From Saccharospirillum sp043196875 (GTDB lineage: Bacteria; Pseudomonadota; Gammaproteobacteria; Pseudomonadales; Natronospirillaceae), in contig NZ_JBEBMX010000002.1 of the NCBI RefSeq assembly GCF_043196875.1, positions 310,001-374,000 on the forward strand: 64,000 nucleotides of DNA, given 5' to 3'. Shown piece by piece: positions 40,858-49,988 of this stretch (positions are counted from its first letter, which is position 1; each line of letters starts with the position of its first letter). The notes beneath the pieces are model-generated. The model worked only from the letters and a program-made list of their open reading frames with translations, made no database searches and was not told the origin of the DNA. The position numbers and the translations under genes are program-made.

Positions 40858-41706
40858 ATGCCCATCGAACCCTTTGTGGAGCTGGCCTGTCCGCTGGACG
40901 GCGAGCCGTTAACCAAGCACGACAACCGCTGGGTCTGCCCGCAGGGCCACAGCTACGACCAGGCGCGCCAGGGCTATGTGAACCTGCTACCGGTACAGCA
41001 CAAACGCTCCAAAGATCCGGGTGATTCCAAGGCCATGGTCGCCGCCCGCCAGCGCTTTCTGGCGACTGGGCATTATCAGCCAGTGGTGGAATTAATTGCC
41101 CGGTTGTGCCGCCCAAGCCCGCTGCCGGATACCGATTTCACGATCCTCGATGCCGGCTGTGGTGAAGGTTATTACCTGCGTCAGTTGGCCGAATGGGCGC
41201 CGGATTCGATGCCAGTGAAGATGGCCGGGCTCGATATTTCCAAGGACGCCGTTCTGGCTGCGGCGAAACAGGATAAGCGTGAGACCTGGGTGGTGGGTAC
41301 CAATGCGCACCTGCCGATTCAAAACGCCAGCCTGGATCGGTTGTTGTGCGTTTTTGGGTTTCCGGTCGCCAGCGAATTTGCCCGCGTACTGAAACCCGGC
41401 GGCCGCCTGATACAGGTCGATCCGGGACCGGCGCATCTGCGTGAATTGCGCGAAGTGTTGTACGAACAAGTGGATGGCCCAGAATCGCCCAAAGCGCCGA
41501 CACTGGACGGTTTTCAGTTGGTTGAGGAGGACGAAGTCAGTTACCGCTTCCAGCTCGACAACGCCCAGGCGATACAGGATTTACTGGCGATGACACCCCA
41601 CGGTTATCGCGCCCCGGCCGAGGGGAAGGCGAGGGTGGCGGCATTAACGTCATTGGATGTAACGGCTGAGGTGTTTGTGCGGGTGTATGAGCCGACTGAT
41701 AAATGA
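40858..41706 (+). CDS. rlmA: 23S rRNA (guanine-745 N1)-methyltransferase
   Basis: The 282-residue RlmA has an N-terminal zinc-ribbon-like part with CPLDGEPL and WVCPQGHSYDQARQGYVNLLPVQHKRSKDPGDSKAM, then a class I SAM domain with ILDAGCGEGYYLRQL (about residue 98). It methylates G745 in helix 35 of 23S rRNA. The second zinc Cys of the E. coli enzyme (CPLC) is Asp here (CPLD), so the site would have three Cys/His ligands plus Asp or none. A terminator follows. Confidence 0.92.
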   Translation: MPIEPFVELACPLDGEPLTKHDNRWVCPQGHSYDQARQGYVNLLPVQHKRSKDPGDSKAMVAARQRFLATGHYQPVVELIARLCRPSPLPDTDFTILDAGCGEGYYLRQLAEWAPDSMPVKMAGLDISKDAVLAAAKQDKRETWVVGTNAHLPIQNASLDRLLCVFGFPVASEFARVLKPGGRLIQVDPGPAHLRELREVLYEQVDGPESPKAPTLDGFQLVEEDEVSYRFQLDNAQAIQDLLAMTPHGYRAPAEGKARVAALTSLDVTAEVFVRVYEPTDK

Positions 41707-41730
41707 TTTACAGCCTTGAAGCACGCAAGA

Positions 41731-41758
41731 AAAAAACCGGCATTGCGCCGGTTTTTTT
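41731..41758. terminator. Bidirectional rho-independent terminator
   Basis: A-run, stem ACCGGC (41736-41741) with GCCGGT (41747-41752), loop ATTGC, then T7. It lies between rlmA and the opposing SDR gene. Confidence 0.9.
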
Positions 41759-41785
41759 ATGGGAGACGACCATTAGTTCAGCGGT

Positions 41786-42529
41786 TTAATTAGCTGCCGC
41801 CAGTGCTACCGCATCCGGCCCGGCCGGGAACCTCAGCTTGCTGGTGGTGTCGGTGCTGGCGCGCCAGACGCCTTCGGCAACATCGATGGCTTCGGTAACC
41901 ACTGACGAAACCCCAAAGCTGGCGAAGATCTGTTCAGCAAAGGGCGCATAGGGTTCGGTAACCAGACCGGCCATGCGCTCGGCGCCGTTGGCAGCAAACT
42001 GGGTGGAGGGGCCGTAGCCCGGTTCGACCAGTTTGACCTGGATATTGAAGTCGGCCAGTTCCAATGCCAGCGATTCGGTAAAGCCTTCGATGGCGGTCTT
42101 GCTTGCGGTGTAAACCGCCACCAGCGGGAAGGGCGCCAGCGTTGCGCTGGAGGTGACGTTGACGATTACGCCGCTGCGTCGCTCGCGAAACTGCGGCAGA
42201 ACGGCCTGAACCATCGCCATGACACCGAAGGTGTTGGTCTCGAAAATGTCGCGCACCGTGGTCATAGGCGTGGCCTCAAACGCGCCGAACAGGCCAAGAC
42301 CGGCGTTGTTGACCAGCACGTCGATGGGACCGGCTTCCTGCAACGCAGCGGTGATGCTGGCCGGATCGGTGACATCCAGAGCAATAACGCGCATCCGCGG
42401 CGATTGCGGCAGTAGCTCCGGGCGCGGTGTGCGCATGGTGGCGATCACCTGCCAGCCCTGGTCGTGAAAGTAGTGCGCCGTTTCCTGGCCGTAGCCGGAT
42501 GAACAGCCGGTAATCAGTACGGTTTTCAT
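41786..42529 (-). CDS. Short-chain dehydrogenase/reductase
   Basis: A classical SDR of 247 residues with TGCSSGYGQETA (residue 8), NNAG (residue 74), catalytic Ser in NVTSSATL and YTASK (residue 143). Arg-34 after the second strand (ATMRTPRP) indicates NADP(H). It is divergent from an AraC regulator across a 98-bp gap, an arrangement common for regulated oxidoreductases. The C-terminal part (about 185-240) resembles the retinol/steroid-type SDR subgroup, but the substrate is unknown. The GAGGAC site is good. Confidence 0.88.
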   Translation of the reverse strand: MKTVLITGCSSGYGQETAHYFHDQGWQVIATMRTPRPELLPQSPRMRVIALDVTDPASITAALQEAGPIDVLVNNAGLGLFGAFEATPMTTVRDIFETNTFGVMAMVQAVLPQFRERRSGVIVNVTSSATLAPFPLVAVYTASKTAIEGFTESLALELADFNIQVKLVEPGYGPSTQFAANGAERMAGLVTEPYAPFAEQIFASFGVSSVVTEAIDVAEGVWRASTDTTSKLRFPAGPDAVALAAAN

Positions 42530-42627
42530 CTTGAGTGTCCTCTGTTGGTTGGATGGCCATACGATAGTCAGCAGGGTCAGGACTTGCTACGATCCAAAGT
42601 CCGTAATTAATTTGCCAGAGTCCGGTT

Positions 42628-43524
42628 ATGGTCGATCCACTCTCCGAAGTCATCAATCTGCTGCAACCGCGCGCCGTGTTCAGCAAGATCATCAGTGGCG
42701 CGGGTGCCTGGGCGGTGCGTTACGCCGCCTTTGAACAGCCGAGTTTCAGTGCGGTGCTGGAAGGGCGCTGTCGGCTGCAGGTGGACGGTCAGCCGGAAAT
42801 CGAACTGGTTGCCGGCGACTTTGTGTTGATGCCGGCGACGCCGGGTTTTGTGATGTCTGGCTATGAGGTTGCTGAGCCTGCCTTTGTTGATCCGAAATTG
42901 ATGCCGTCGCCTCAGGGTGAAGTCCGCCATGGTCGTCAGGACGGGCCGGCCGAGGTGCGTATGCTCGGTGGCAGCTTTGTGTTTGGTTCCCAGGATGCGT
43001 CCTTGCTGGTGTCTCTGTTGCCGACCTTGCTGCACGTGCGTGATGTATCGCGGTTAGCGACCCTGGTGCAGCTGGTACGGGACGAGTCGCTGGCGCAACG
43101 GCCAGGGCGAGAACACGTACTGGGCAATCTGGTGGAGGTGTTGCTGGTGGAAGCGCTGCGCGCCAATTCGGCGGAGAATGCACCGGTGGGTTTGTTGCGG
43201 GGTTTGGCAGATACCAAGTTGGCAGTGGCGATGCGCGCGCTGCACGCTGATCCGGCCCGCTCCTGGACGGTCGAGGAATTAGCGGCCACGGCGGCGTTAT
43301 CGCGTTCGGCCTTTTTTGAGCGGTTCAGCCGCGCGGTCGGTGTGCCGCCGATGGAATATCTGCTGGCCTGGCGCATGTCGCTGGCCAAAGACTTGTTGCG
43401 CCGTCCGGATAGCGCCATCGCCACAGTGGCGCAGCGCGTCGGTTACGGTTCCGCCAGTACGTTCAGCACCGCTTTCAGTCGCCATGTGGGCACGCCACCG
43501 GGGCGCTTTGCGAAGTTGCAGTAA
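42628..43524 (+). CDS. AraC-family regulator with N-terminal cupin
   Basis: A 298-residue regulator. An N-terminal cupin-like sensor (about residues 15-180; SAVLEGRCRLQVDGQPEIELVAGDFVLMPATPGF) precedes the two helix-turn-helix units of AraC/XylS proteins (about 200-296; WTVEELAATAALSRSAFFERFSRAVGVPPMEYLLAWRMSLAKDLL, and VGYGSASTFSTAFSRHVGTPPGRF). It is divergent from the SDR gene and likely controls it. Subgroup features (AraC_binding_2/cupin_6 type) suggest a regulator of an oxidoreductase induced by a small organic compound. Confidence 0.9.
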   Translation: MVDPLSEVINLLQPRAVFSKIISGAGAWAVRYAAFEQPSFSAVLEGRCRLQVDGQPEIELVAGDFVLMPATPGFVMSGYEVAEPAFVDPKLMPSPQGEVRHGRQDGPAEVRMLGGSFVFGSQDASLLVSLLPTLLHVRDVSRLATLVQLVRDESLAQRPGREHVLGNLVEVLLVEALRANSAENAPVGLLRGLADTKLAVAMRALHADPARSWTVEELAATAALSRSAFFERFSRAVGVPPMEYLLAWRMSLAKDLLRRPDSAIATVAQRVGYGSASTFSTAFSRHVGTPPGRFAKLQ

Positions 43525-43536
43525 TTTTCCAGCCAT

Positions 43537-43563
43537 AAAAAAACCGGCCCAGAGGCCGGTTTT
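43537..43563. terminator. Bidirectional rho-independent terminator
   Basis: A7 run, stem ACCGGCC (43543-43549) with GGCCGGT (43554-43560), loop CAGA, then TTTT. It lies between the AraC gene and aceF. Confidence 0.88.
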
Positions 43564-43585
43564 GTGTCGAGCGTAAAACGCCGGT

Positions 43586-45499
43586 TTAGAGCACCAGTCG
43601 ACGAACGTCCGCCAGTACCTGAGTCAGGTAGGTGGTGAACTTGGCGGCGTCGGCACCGTTGACGGCTTTGTGGTCGTACGACAACGACAGCGGTGTGAAG
43701 GTGCGCGGTACGAACTCTTTGCCGGTCCAGAAGGGTTTTACCTGGTTTTTGGAGACACCGAGGATGGCCACTTCCGGCGCGTTGACGATCGGCGTGAAGG
43801 CGGTGCCGCCCAGGCCACCGAGGCTGGAGACGCTGAAGCAGCCGCCTTTCATCTCGTCGGCTTTTACCTTGCCATCGCGACCGCGTTTGGCGAAGTCGAT
43901 GATCTCTTCGGCAATCTGCCAGATCGACTTCTTGTCGGCGTCTTTGATCACCGGAACGATCAAGCCGTTCGGAGTGTCGACGGCGACACCGATGTTGACG
44001 TAGTGCTTCTGCACGTAACGTTTGCCATCGGCCATCAGCGAGACGTTGAAGTTCGGGAACTCGACCAGAGCAGCGGCGCAGGCTTTAACGATAAAGGCCA
44101 GCGGGCTGATCTTAACGCCACGTTTTTCCATTTCCGGTTTCAGCGAGTTGCGGAAGGCTTCGGTGTCGGTGACATCGGCTTCGTCAAACTGGGTGACATG
44201 CGGGATGTTGACCCAGTTGCGCCACATATTGGCCGCCGTGATCTGCTGAATTCGGCTCAGTTCTTTGATTTCGACGTCGCCGAACTTGCTGTAGTCCTGA
44301 TCCGGAATGGCCGGGATTCCAGAGCCGCCAGTGGCAGCACCCGGTTCCTGAATGCGCTTTTTCACCCAGGCAGCGACGTCGTCTTTGACGATGCGGCCTT
44401 TCGGGCCAGAGCCCGGAACCAACGCCAGATCGACGCCGAATTCGCGTGCCAGTTTGCGCACTGACGGGCCGGCATGAACGTTCTTCGACGGTCGTGTCAG
44501 TTCGCCTTCGTGGGCGCTGGCGAGCGTCGGAGCCTGAGCTTCAGCGGCCGCTTTCGGTGCTGGCTTGGATTCTTCTTTGGCAGCCGGAGCAGAGGCGGCC
44601 GGAGCCGATTCATTGCTGCCACCGCTGGTCTTGATTTCGATCAGCACGGTGCCTTCGGAGACGTCGTCGCCAACGTTCACCTTGACCGACAGCACTTCAC
44701 CGGCGGCATCGGACGGTACGTCCATGCTGGCTTTGTCGGATTCCAAGGTGACCAGGGTGTCTTCCTCGGCGATGGTGTCGCCGGCTTTGACATGCACTTC
44801 GATGACGCTGGCTTTGTCCATACCGATGTCCGGTACTTTGACTTCGCGCTTCTCACCACCGCTGCTTGATGGTGCTGCAGCCGGAGCTGATTCACCGCTG
44901 GACGCAGTTTCTTTGCTGCCGCCACCGGCGGTTTTGACTTCGATCAGTACCGTGCCTTCGGAGATGTCGTCGCCTTCTTTGACCTTCACCGAGACCACTT
45001 CACCGGCGACGTCAGACGGAACATCCATGCTGGCTTTGTCGGATTCCAGCGTTACCAGTGCGTCTTCTTCGGCGATGGTGTCGCCGACTTTGACGTGCAC
45101 TTCGATGATGCTGGCGGAATCCATACCGATGTCCGGTACTTTGACTTCCTGCACTTCGCCACCGCCTTTGCTGGCCGGTGCCGCTTCCGCTTTGGATTCT
45201 GTCTTTGACTCTGACTCTGACTCTGATTCGGCCGGAGCGTCGTCGGCCTGGCTGTCGCCAGCGCCTTCAACTTCCAGATACAGAATTTCGTCGCCTTCGG
45301 AGACGGAATCGCCTTCTTTGACTTTGATCTCAGTGATCTTGCCGCCTTTGGACGCAGGTACGTCCATGGACGCCTTGTCCGACTCCAACACGATCAGGGT
45401 GTCGTCCTCGGCGATCACATCGCCGGGTTTGACGCTGATTTCGATGATGGTCGCCGCGTCCATTCCCAGGTCGGGTACCTTGATAATTTCAGTTGCCAT
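43586..45499 (-). CDS. aceF: Pyruvate dehydrogenase E2 (dihydrolipoyllysine acetyltransferase)
   Basis: A 637-residue E2 with three lipoyl domains (residues 1-78, 116-192, 217-293; lipoylated Lys42, Lys155, Lys256 in ESDKASMD). Alanine/serine-rich linkers separate these from an E3/E1-binding domain (about 343-381) and the catalytic core (about 400-637) with YDHKAVNGADAAKF. The active-site His is H610. It transfers the acetyl group to CoA in the pyruvate dehydrogenase complex. Lipoyl domains 2 and 3 are nearly identical, which points to recent duplication or gene conversion. It lies 26 bp below aceE, the usual aceE-aceF order; no lpd follows. Confidence 0.95.
   Translation of the reverse strand: MATEIIKVPDLGMDAATIIEISVKPGDVIAEDDTLIVLESDKASMDVPASKGGKITEIKVKEGDSVSEGDEILYLEVEGAGDSQADDAPAESESESESKTESKAEAAPASKGGGEVQEVKVPDIGMDSASIIEVHVKVGDTIAEEDALVTLESDKASMDVPSDVAGEVVSVKVKEGDDISEGTVLIEVKTAGGGSKETASSGESAPAAAPSSSGGEKREVKVPDIGMDKASVIEVHVKAGDTIAEEDTLVTLESDKASMDVPSDAAGEVLSVKVNVGDDVSEGTVLIEIKTSGGSNESAPAASAPAAKEESKPAPKAAAEAQAPTLASAHEGELTRPSKNVHAGPSVRKLAREFGVDLALVPGSGPKGRIVKDDVAAWVKKRIQEPGAATGGSGIPAIPDQDYSKFGDVEIKELSRIQQITAANMWRNWVNIPHVTQFDEADVTDTEAFRNSLKPEMEKRGVKISPLAFIVKACAAALVEFPNFNVSLMADGKRYVQKHYVNIGVAVDTPNGLIVPVIKDADKKSIWQIAEEIIDFAKRGRDGKVKADEMKGGCFSVSSLGGLGGTAFTPIVNAPEVAILGVSKNQVKPFWTGKEFVPRTFTPLSLSYDHKAVNGADAAKFTTYLTQVLADVRRLVL
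45207..45224. repeat. Short tandem repeat GACTCT x3 inside aceF
   Basis: Three exact hexamers encode the alternating Glu-Ser linker after lipoyl domain 1. The length may vary between strains by slippage without breaking the frame. Confidence 0.6.
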
Positions 45500-45525
45500 G
45501 ATGACTCCTCAATTCCTCAACCGAC

Positions 45526-48183
45526 TCAGGCGATGACCGGATTAGGTTTGTTCGGGTCCAGCTTGAATTGCTTGATCGCCTTGGTGACTTCACTGGCTTC
45601 AACGCTGCCTTCTTCGACCAGCGCTTTCAGGGCGGCGACCACAATCCAGTAGCGGTTCACTTCAAAGAAGTGGCGCAGCTGGGCGCGCGAATCACTGCGG
45701 CCAAAGCCGTCAGTGCCCAGCACGTGGTACGACTGGGGAACCCACTGGCGGATCTGGTTGGCGTAGTTCTTCATGTAATCGCTGGCGGCAATGATCGGGC
45801 CGCGACGGCTTTCCAGCATCTCGGTGACGTAGGCCTTACGCGGCTTGTCTTCCGGATGCAGCATGTTCCAGCGCTCAACGTCCTGACCATCGCGTGTCAG
45901 TTCGTTGTAGCTGGTCACCGCCCAGACATCAGCCTGTACGCCGAAGTCGTCACGCAGCATGTCAGCGGCGGCACGGACTTCCTGCATGATGGAGCCGGAG
46001 CCGAACAGTTGCACGGCTTTCTTGCCTTTCTTGACGCCATCTTCGAGCAAGTACATACCACGTTTGATGCCCTCAACCATCTGTGGTTCGAGGCCCGGAT
46101 TGTGGTAGTTCTCGTTCAGGGTGGTGATGTAGTAGAAGACGTTTTCGTTGTCTTCAACCATACGCTTCATACCATCCTGAATGATGGTGACCACTTCGTA
46201 GCCGTAGCTGCAGTCGTAGGACACGCAGTTCGGAACGGTGCCCGCCAGAATGTGGCTGTGACCGTCCTGGTGCTGCAGACCTTCGCCGTTCAACGTGGTA
46301 CGGCCAGAAGTCGCGCCGATCAGGAAGCCGCGCGCCTGTTGGTCGCCCGCCGCCCAGCACAGATCGCCAACGCGCTGGAAGCCGAACATGGAGTAGAAGG
46401 CGTAGAACGGAATCAGCTGACGGTTGTAGGTGCTGTACGCAGTGGCGGCGGCAATCCAGGAGCTCATGGCGCCGGATTCGTTAATGCCTTCCTGCAGAAT
46501 CTGACCTTTAACGTCTTCTTTGTACCACATGACCTGACCCTTATCCTGAGGGATATAGAGCTGGCCATTGGGCGAGTAGATGCCGTACTGACGGAACAGA
46601 CCTTCCATACCAAAGGTGCGCGCTTCATCGGGCACGATGGGCACGATGCGATCGCCGATTTCCTTGTCTTTGAGCAGGTTGGAAATCATCCGCACGAACG
46701 ACATGGTGGTGGAAATTTCGCGGTCGCCGCTGTCTTTGGTCAGCGACTCAAAGGATTCCAGCGTCGGCACCTTGAGCGTCTCTTTGGATTCCTGACGACG
46801 CATCGGCAGGTAGCCACCGAGGTTGTTGCGGTGGTTACGGATGTACTGCATTTCCGGGCTGTTTTCGTCCGGACGATAGAAGGGGATTTTGCCCGCTTCC
46901 AGGTCTTCGTCGGAGATCGGCACGCCGCAAGTATCGCGGAAGGCTTTCAACGCATCGACGTCGAGCTTCTTCAGCTGGTGACTGGCGTTCTTGCCTTCAC
47001 CGGCTTCCAGGCCGTAACCCTTAACGGTGTGCGCCAGAATGACGGTCGGCTGACCGTTGTTGTCGGCAACCGCGCGTTGGAAAGCGGCGAAGACTTTGTA
47101 CGGATCGTGACCGCCACGGTTCAGACGATAGATATCGTCATCGCTCATATCCTTGACCATTTCGGCCAGTTCCGGATATTTGCCGAAGAAATGTTCACGG
47201 GTGTAAGCGCCGCCGTGGGCTTTACAGGCTTGCAGTTCGCCGTCGACGATTTCGTCCATGCGTTTCTGCAGAATGCCTTTGGAATCTTTGGCGAACAGCT
47301 TGTCCCAATGCCGTCCCCAAACCACCTTGATGACGTTCCAGCCAGCACCGCGGAACACGCCTTCCAGTTCCTGAATGATCTTGCCGTTACCGCGCACCGG
47401 ACCGTCCAGACGCTGGAGGTTGCAGTTGACGATAAAGTTCAGGTTGTCGAGGTGTTCACGACCGGCCAGGGCGATGGCGCCCAGTGATTCCGGCTCGTCG
47501 GTTTCACCGTCGCCCAGGAAAGCCCAGACGCGACCGCCTTTTTCGATTTCACCGCGGTTTTCCAGGTAACGCATGACGTGCGCCTGGTAGATCGCCTGGA
47601 TCGGGCCCAGACCCATGGAAACGGTTGGGAACTGCCAGTAGTCCGGCATCAGCCAGGGGTGTGGATAAGATGACAGACCTTTGCCATCGACTTCGCGACG
47701 GAAGTTGTCGAGCTGATCTTCGCTCAACCGGCCTTCAACGAAAGAACGCGCGTAGATGCCCGGCGAGATGTGGCCCTGGAAGTAAACCATGTCGCCCGGA
47801 TGAGTGTCGGTCGGGGCGCGCCAGAAATGGTTGAAGCCCATGTCGTACAGGGTGGCGGACGATTGGAACGAAGAAATATGGCCGCCCAGGTCATCGCCGG
47901 ATTTATTGGCGCGAACCACCATGGCGACGGCGTTCCAACGAATCATGGCGCGGATTTTCCGCTCCATATCGTTATCGCCCGGGTACTTGGGCTCGTCTTC
48001 CAGATTGATGGTGTTGCGGAACGGGGTGTTCAGCGCAAAAGGAACGTCCGGGCCGCTCTGGGTGATATTGTCGGACAGACGCTTGAGCAGAAATTGGGCG
48101 CGGTCGGTGCCTTCTTCACGCATGACCGACGCCAGGGCATCAAGCCATTCCTGCGTTTCAATTGGATCGATATCGTTTGCCAT
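45526..48183 (-). CDS. aceE: Pyruvate dehydrogenase E1, homodimeric type
   Basis: An 885-residue E1 of the E. coli AceE type (887). TPP-binding GDGETDEPES lies near residue 230 with the conserved NLQRLDGPVRGN following. It decarboxylates pyruvate and acetylates the lipoyl groups of AceF. ATG 48183 is chosen (AGAGGT upstream); the frame extends to 48222 without a site. The 267-bp upstream gap contains hairpins AGCCGA/TCGGCT (48312-48328) and GCGAAATTTCGC (48361-48372), but no PdhR-type operator that I can see. It forms an operon with aceF. Confidence 0.95.
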   Translation of the reverse strand: MANDIDPIETQEWLDALASVMREEGTDRAQFLLKRLSDNITQSGPDVPFALNTPFRNTINLEDEPKYPGDNDMERKIRAMIRWNAVAMVVRANKSGDDLGGHISSFQSSATLYDMGFNHFWRAPTDTHPGDMVYFQGHISPGIYARSFVEGRLSEDQLDNFRREVDGKGLSSYPHPWLMPDYWQFPTVSMGLGPIQAIYQAHVMRYLENRGEIEKGGRVWAFLGDGETDEPESLGAIALAGREHLDNLNFIVNCNLQRLDGPVRGNGKIIQELEGVFRGAGWNVIKVVWGRHWDKLFAKDSKGILQKRMDEIVDGELQACKAHGGAYTREHFFGKYPELAEMVKDMSDDDIYRLNRGGHDPYKVFAAFQRAVADNNGQPTVILAHTVKGYGLEAGEGKNASHQLKKLDVDALKAFRDTCGVPISDEDLEAGKIPFYRPDENSPEMQYIRNHRNNLGGYLPMRRQESKETLKVPTLESFESLTKDSGDREISTTMSFVRMISNLLKDKEIGDRIVPIVPDEARTFGMEGLFRQYGIYSPNGQLYIPQDKGQVMWYKEDVKGQILQEGINESGAMSSWIAAATAYSTYNRQLIPFYAFYSMFGFQRVGDLCWAAGDQQARGFLIGATSGRTTLNGEGLQHQDGHSHILAGTVPNCVSYDCSYGYEVVTIIQDGMKRMVEDNENVFYYITTLNENYHNPGLEPQMVEGIKRGMYLLEDGVKKGKKAVQLFGSGSIMQEVRAAADMLRDDFGVQADVWAVTSYNELTRDGQDVERWNMLHPEDKPRKAYVTEMLESRRGPIIAASDYMKNYANQIRQWVPQSYHVLGTDGFGRSDSRAQLRHFFEVNRYWIVVAALKALVEEGSVEASEVTKAIKQFKLDPNKPNPVIA

Positions 48184-48396
48184 AAAGTTCAGACCTCTTC
48201 CCCTTTTGGGTTGAATCCTCAACGAGTTGAGTCGGTTGACGATCGCCGCACTTTTTGAGTTTTGGACGACCGGCCTGTTGAAAATCTTGTTGTTACTTGA
48301 GTTGTCACTTTAGCCGAATTTATCGGCTGCGCGGATCCTGCGGCGAAGTGACATCTACCAGCGAAATTTCGCTTTTTTCATCCCTTAGATGCACAA

Positions 48397-48419
48397 ACGG
48401 CAGCCATGGTGGCTGCCGT
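48397..48419 (-). terminator. Hairpin terminator candidate after pyk
   Basis: A perfect 10-bp stem ACGGCAGCCA/TGGCTGCCGT with a 3-nt loop, 32 bp past the pyk stop. Only TTTG follows on the minus strand, so termination may be partial. Confidence 0.6.
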
Positions 48420-48450
48420 CGGTTACCTGAAATTCTATCGGTGCGCCTTT

Positions 48451-49899
48451 TTACAGGATATTACCGACACTGACAATCTTCAGGGTGTTGGTGCCACCAT
48501 GAACGCCTTCGTGATCGCCGTAGCTTAAGATCACCAGGTCGCCGTCTTTAACGATGTCGCGTTTTTTCAGTTCGTCCACGGCCAGACGATTAATCTGATC
48601 GTTGGGCACACTGTGAATGTCGAACGGCACCGCTTCAACACCACGATACAGCGCCACACGGCGTGCAGTGGTGTCGTGACGGGTCATCGCATAGATCGGC
48701 ATGCCGGAACTGATGCGTGACATCCAGCGCGGCGTGGCGCCAGATTCAGTCATACAGATGATCGCCTTAACACCACGCAGATGGTTCGCAGCGTACATCA
48801 CCGACATGGCGATGCTTTCGTCGATGCGATGGAACTCTGTGTTCACACGGTGACGTGACTGAGTGGTCAGCGGGTGTTTTTCCGCGCCCAGACAGACGTC
48901 GTGCATGGCTTTGACCGTCTCTACCGGGTAAGCACCGGCGGCGGTTTCAGCCGAACACATGACGGCATCGGTGCCATCGAGTACAGCGTTGGCGACGTCG
49001 AACACTTCCGCCCGGGTCGGGAACGGATTGTCGATCATCGATTCCATCATCTGAGTGGCGGTGATGACCACGCGGTCCAGAGTACGGGCGCGTTTAATGA
49101 TGTGCTTCTGCACGCTGATCAACGCCGGATCGCCAATTTCCACACCCAGGTCGCCACGGGCAACCATAACCACGTCGGACGCCAAAATGATCTGGTCGAG
49201 CGTTTCATGGTTGAGGGTGGCTTCGGCGCGTTCCAGCTTGGCAACGACTTCCGCAGTAGAACCGGCAGCGGCCAATAATTGGCGTGCTTCGTTCATGTCT
49301 TCGGCGTTGCGCGGGAAGGAAACGGCGATGTAATCGACGCCGATTTCAGCGGCGGTCTTGATGTCTTCTTTGTCTTTCTCGGTCAGCGCCTTGGCAGACA
49401 AACCACCACCGAGCTTATTGATGCCTTTGTTGTTCGACAGCGGACCACCTTGAATAACGGTGGTGTGTACTGCGCTGCCTTCAACCTTGTCGACCTTAAC
49501 CTTAACGCGGCCATCGTCGAGCAGGTAGATGTCGCCCGGCTTGCTGTCTTCAGCCAGGGCCGGGTAGTCGATACCGACACGGCTGTTGTCGCCGGCGGTT
49601 TTGTCGAAACCGACATCGAGGATAAAAGCCTGGCCGTCTTCGAGTTGGACTTTGGTGTCCTTGAAGCGGGCAATGCGGATTTTCGGGCCTTGCAGGTCAC
49701 CTAAAATGGCAACTGAGCGGCCGTGCTTGGCAGCAATTTCACGAACCGCGTTAGCGCGGCCTTTGTGATCATCGGCGCTGCCGTGGGAAAAATTCAGTCG
49801 AACCACGTTGGCACCGGCCAGAATCAGCTTTTCCAGCATGCCGGGCTTATCGGTCGCAGGACCCAGGGTGGTTACGATCTTGGTGCGTCTCATCGTCAT
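48451..49899 (-). CDS. pyk: Pyruvate kinase
   Basis: A 482-residue pyruvate kinase. It starts RRTKIVTTLGPATDKPGMLEKLILAGANVVRLNFSHG, with the active-site ITATQMMESMIDNPFPTRAE (about residue 280) and DAVMCSAETAAGAYP. The C-terminal allosteric domain is complete. It converts phosphoenolpyruvate and ADP to pyruvate and ATP. The length and the C-terminal TNTLKIVSVG are like the PykA/PykF type. It is followed upstream by gap on the same strand, but gap has its own terminator in between, so pyk has its own promoter. Confidence 0.95.
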   Translation of the reverse strand: MTMRRTKIVTTLGPATDKPGMLEKLILAGANVVRLNFSHGSADDHKGRANAVREIAAKHGRSVAILGDLQGPKIRIARFKDTKVQLEDGQAFILDVGFDKTAGDNSRVGIDYPALAEDSKPGDIYLLDDGRVKVKVDKVEGSAVHTTVIQGGPLSNNKGINKLGGGLSAKALTEKDKEDIKTAAEIGVDYIAVSFPRNAEDMNEARQLLAAAGSTAEVVAKLERAEATLNHETLDQIILASDVVMVARGDLGVEIGDPALISVQKHIIKRARTLDRVVITATQMMESMIDNPFPTRAEVFDVANAVLDGTDAVMCSAETAAGAYPVETVKAMHDVCLGAEKHPLTTQSRHRVNTEFHRIDESIAMSVMYAANHLRGVKAIICMTESGATPRWMSRISSGMPIYAMTRHDTTARRVALYRGVEAVPFDIHSVPNDQINRLAVDELKKRDIVKDGDLVILSYGDHEGVHGGTNTLKIVSVGNIL

Positions 49900-49948
49900 G
49901 AAGAGTCTCTTGTTATGCTTCGCCGCCGAATGAGCGGGTCATTATAAC

Positions 49949-49975
49949 GAAAAAAGCCCGGACCGGGTCCGGGCT
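49949..49975 (-). terminator. Rho-independent terminator of gap
   Basis: On the minus strand AGCCCGGAC pairs with GTCCGGGCT around CCG, followed by a run of T. It is 13 bp past the gap stop and separates gap from pyk. Confidence 0.9.
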
Positions 49976-49988
49976 CTTATAAGTGGGC

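Noticed and set aside
45568..47487. A 639-codon open frame opposite aceE on the plus strand
   Set aside because: The minus strand encodes a complete AceE with family motifs. The antisense frame is a by-product of third-position G/C bias and shows no domain.
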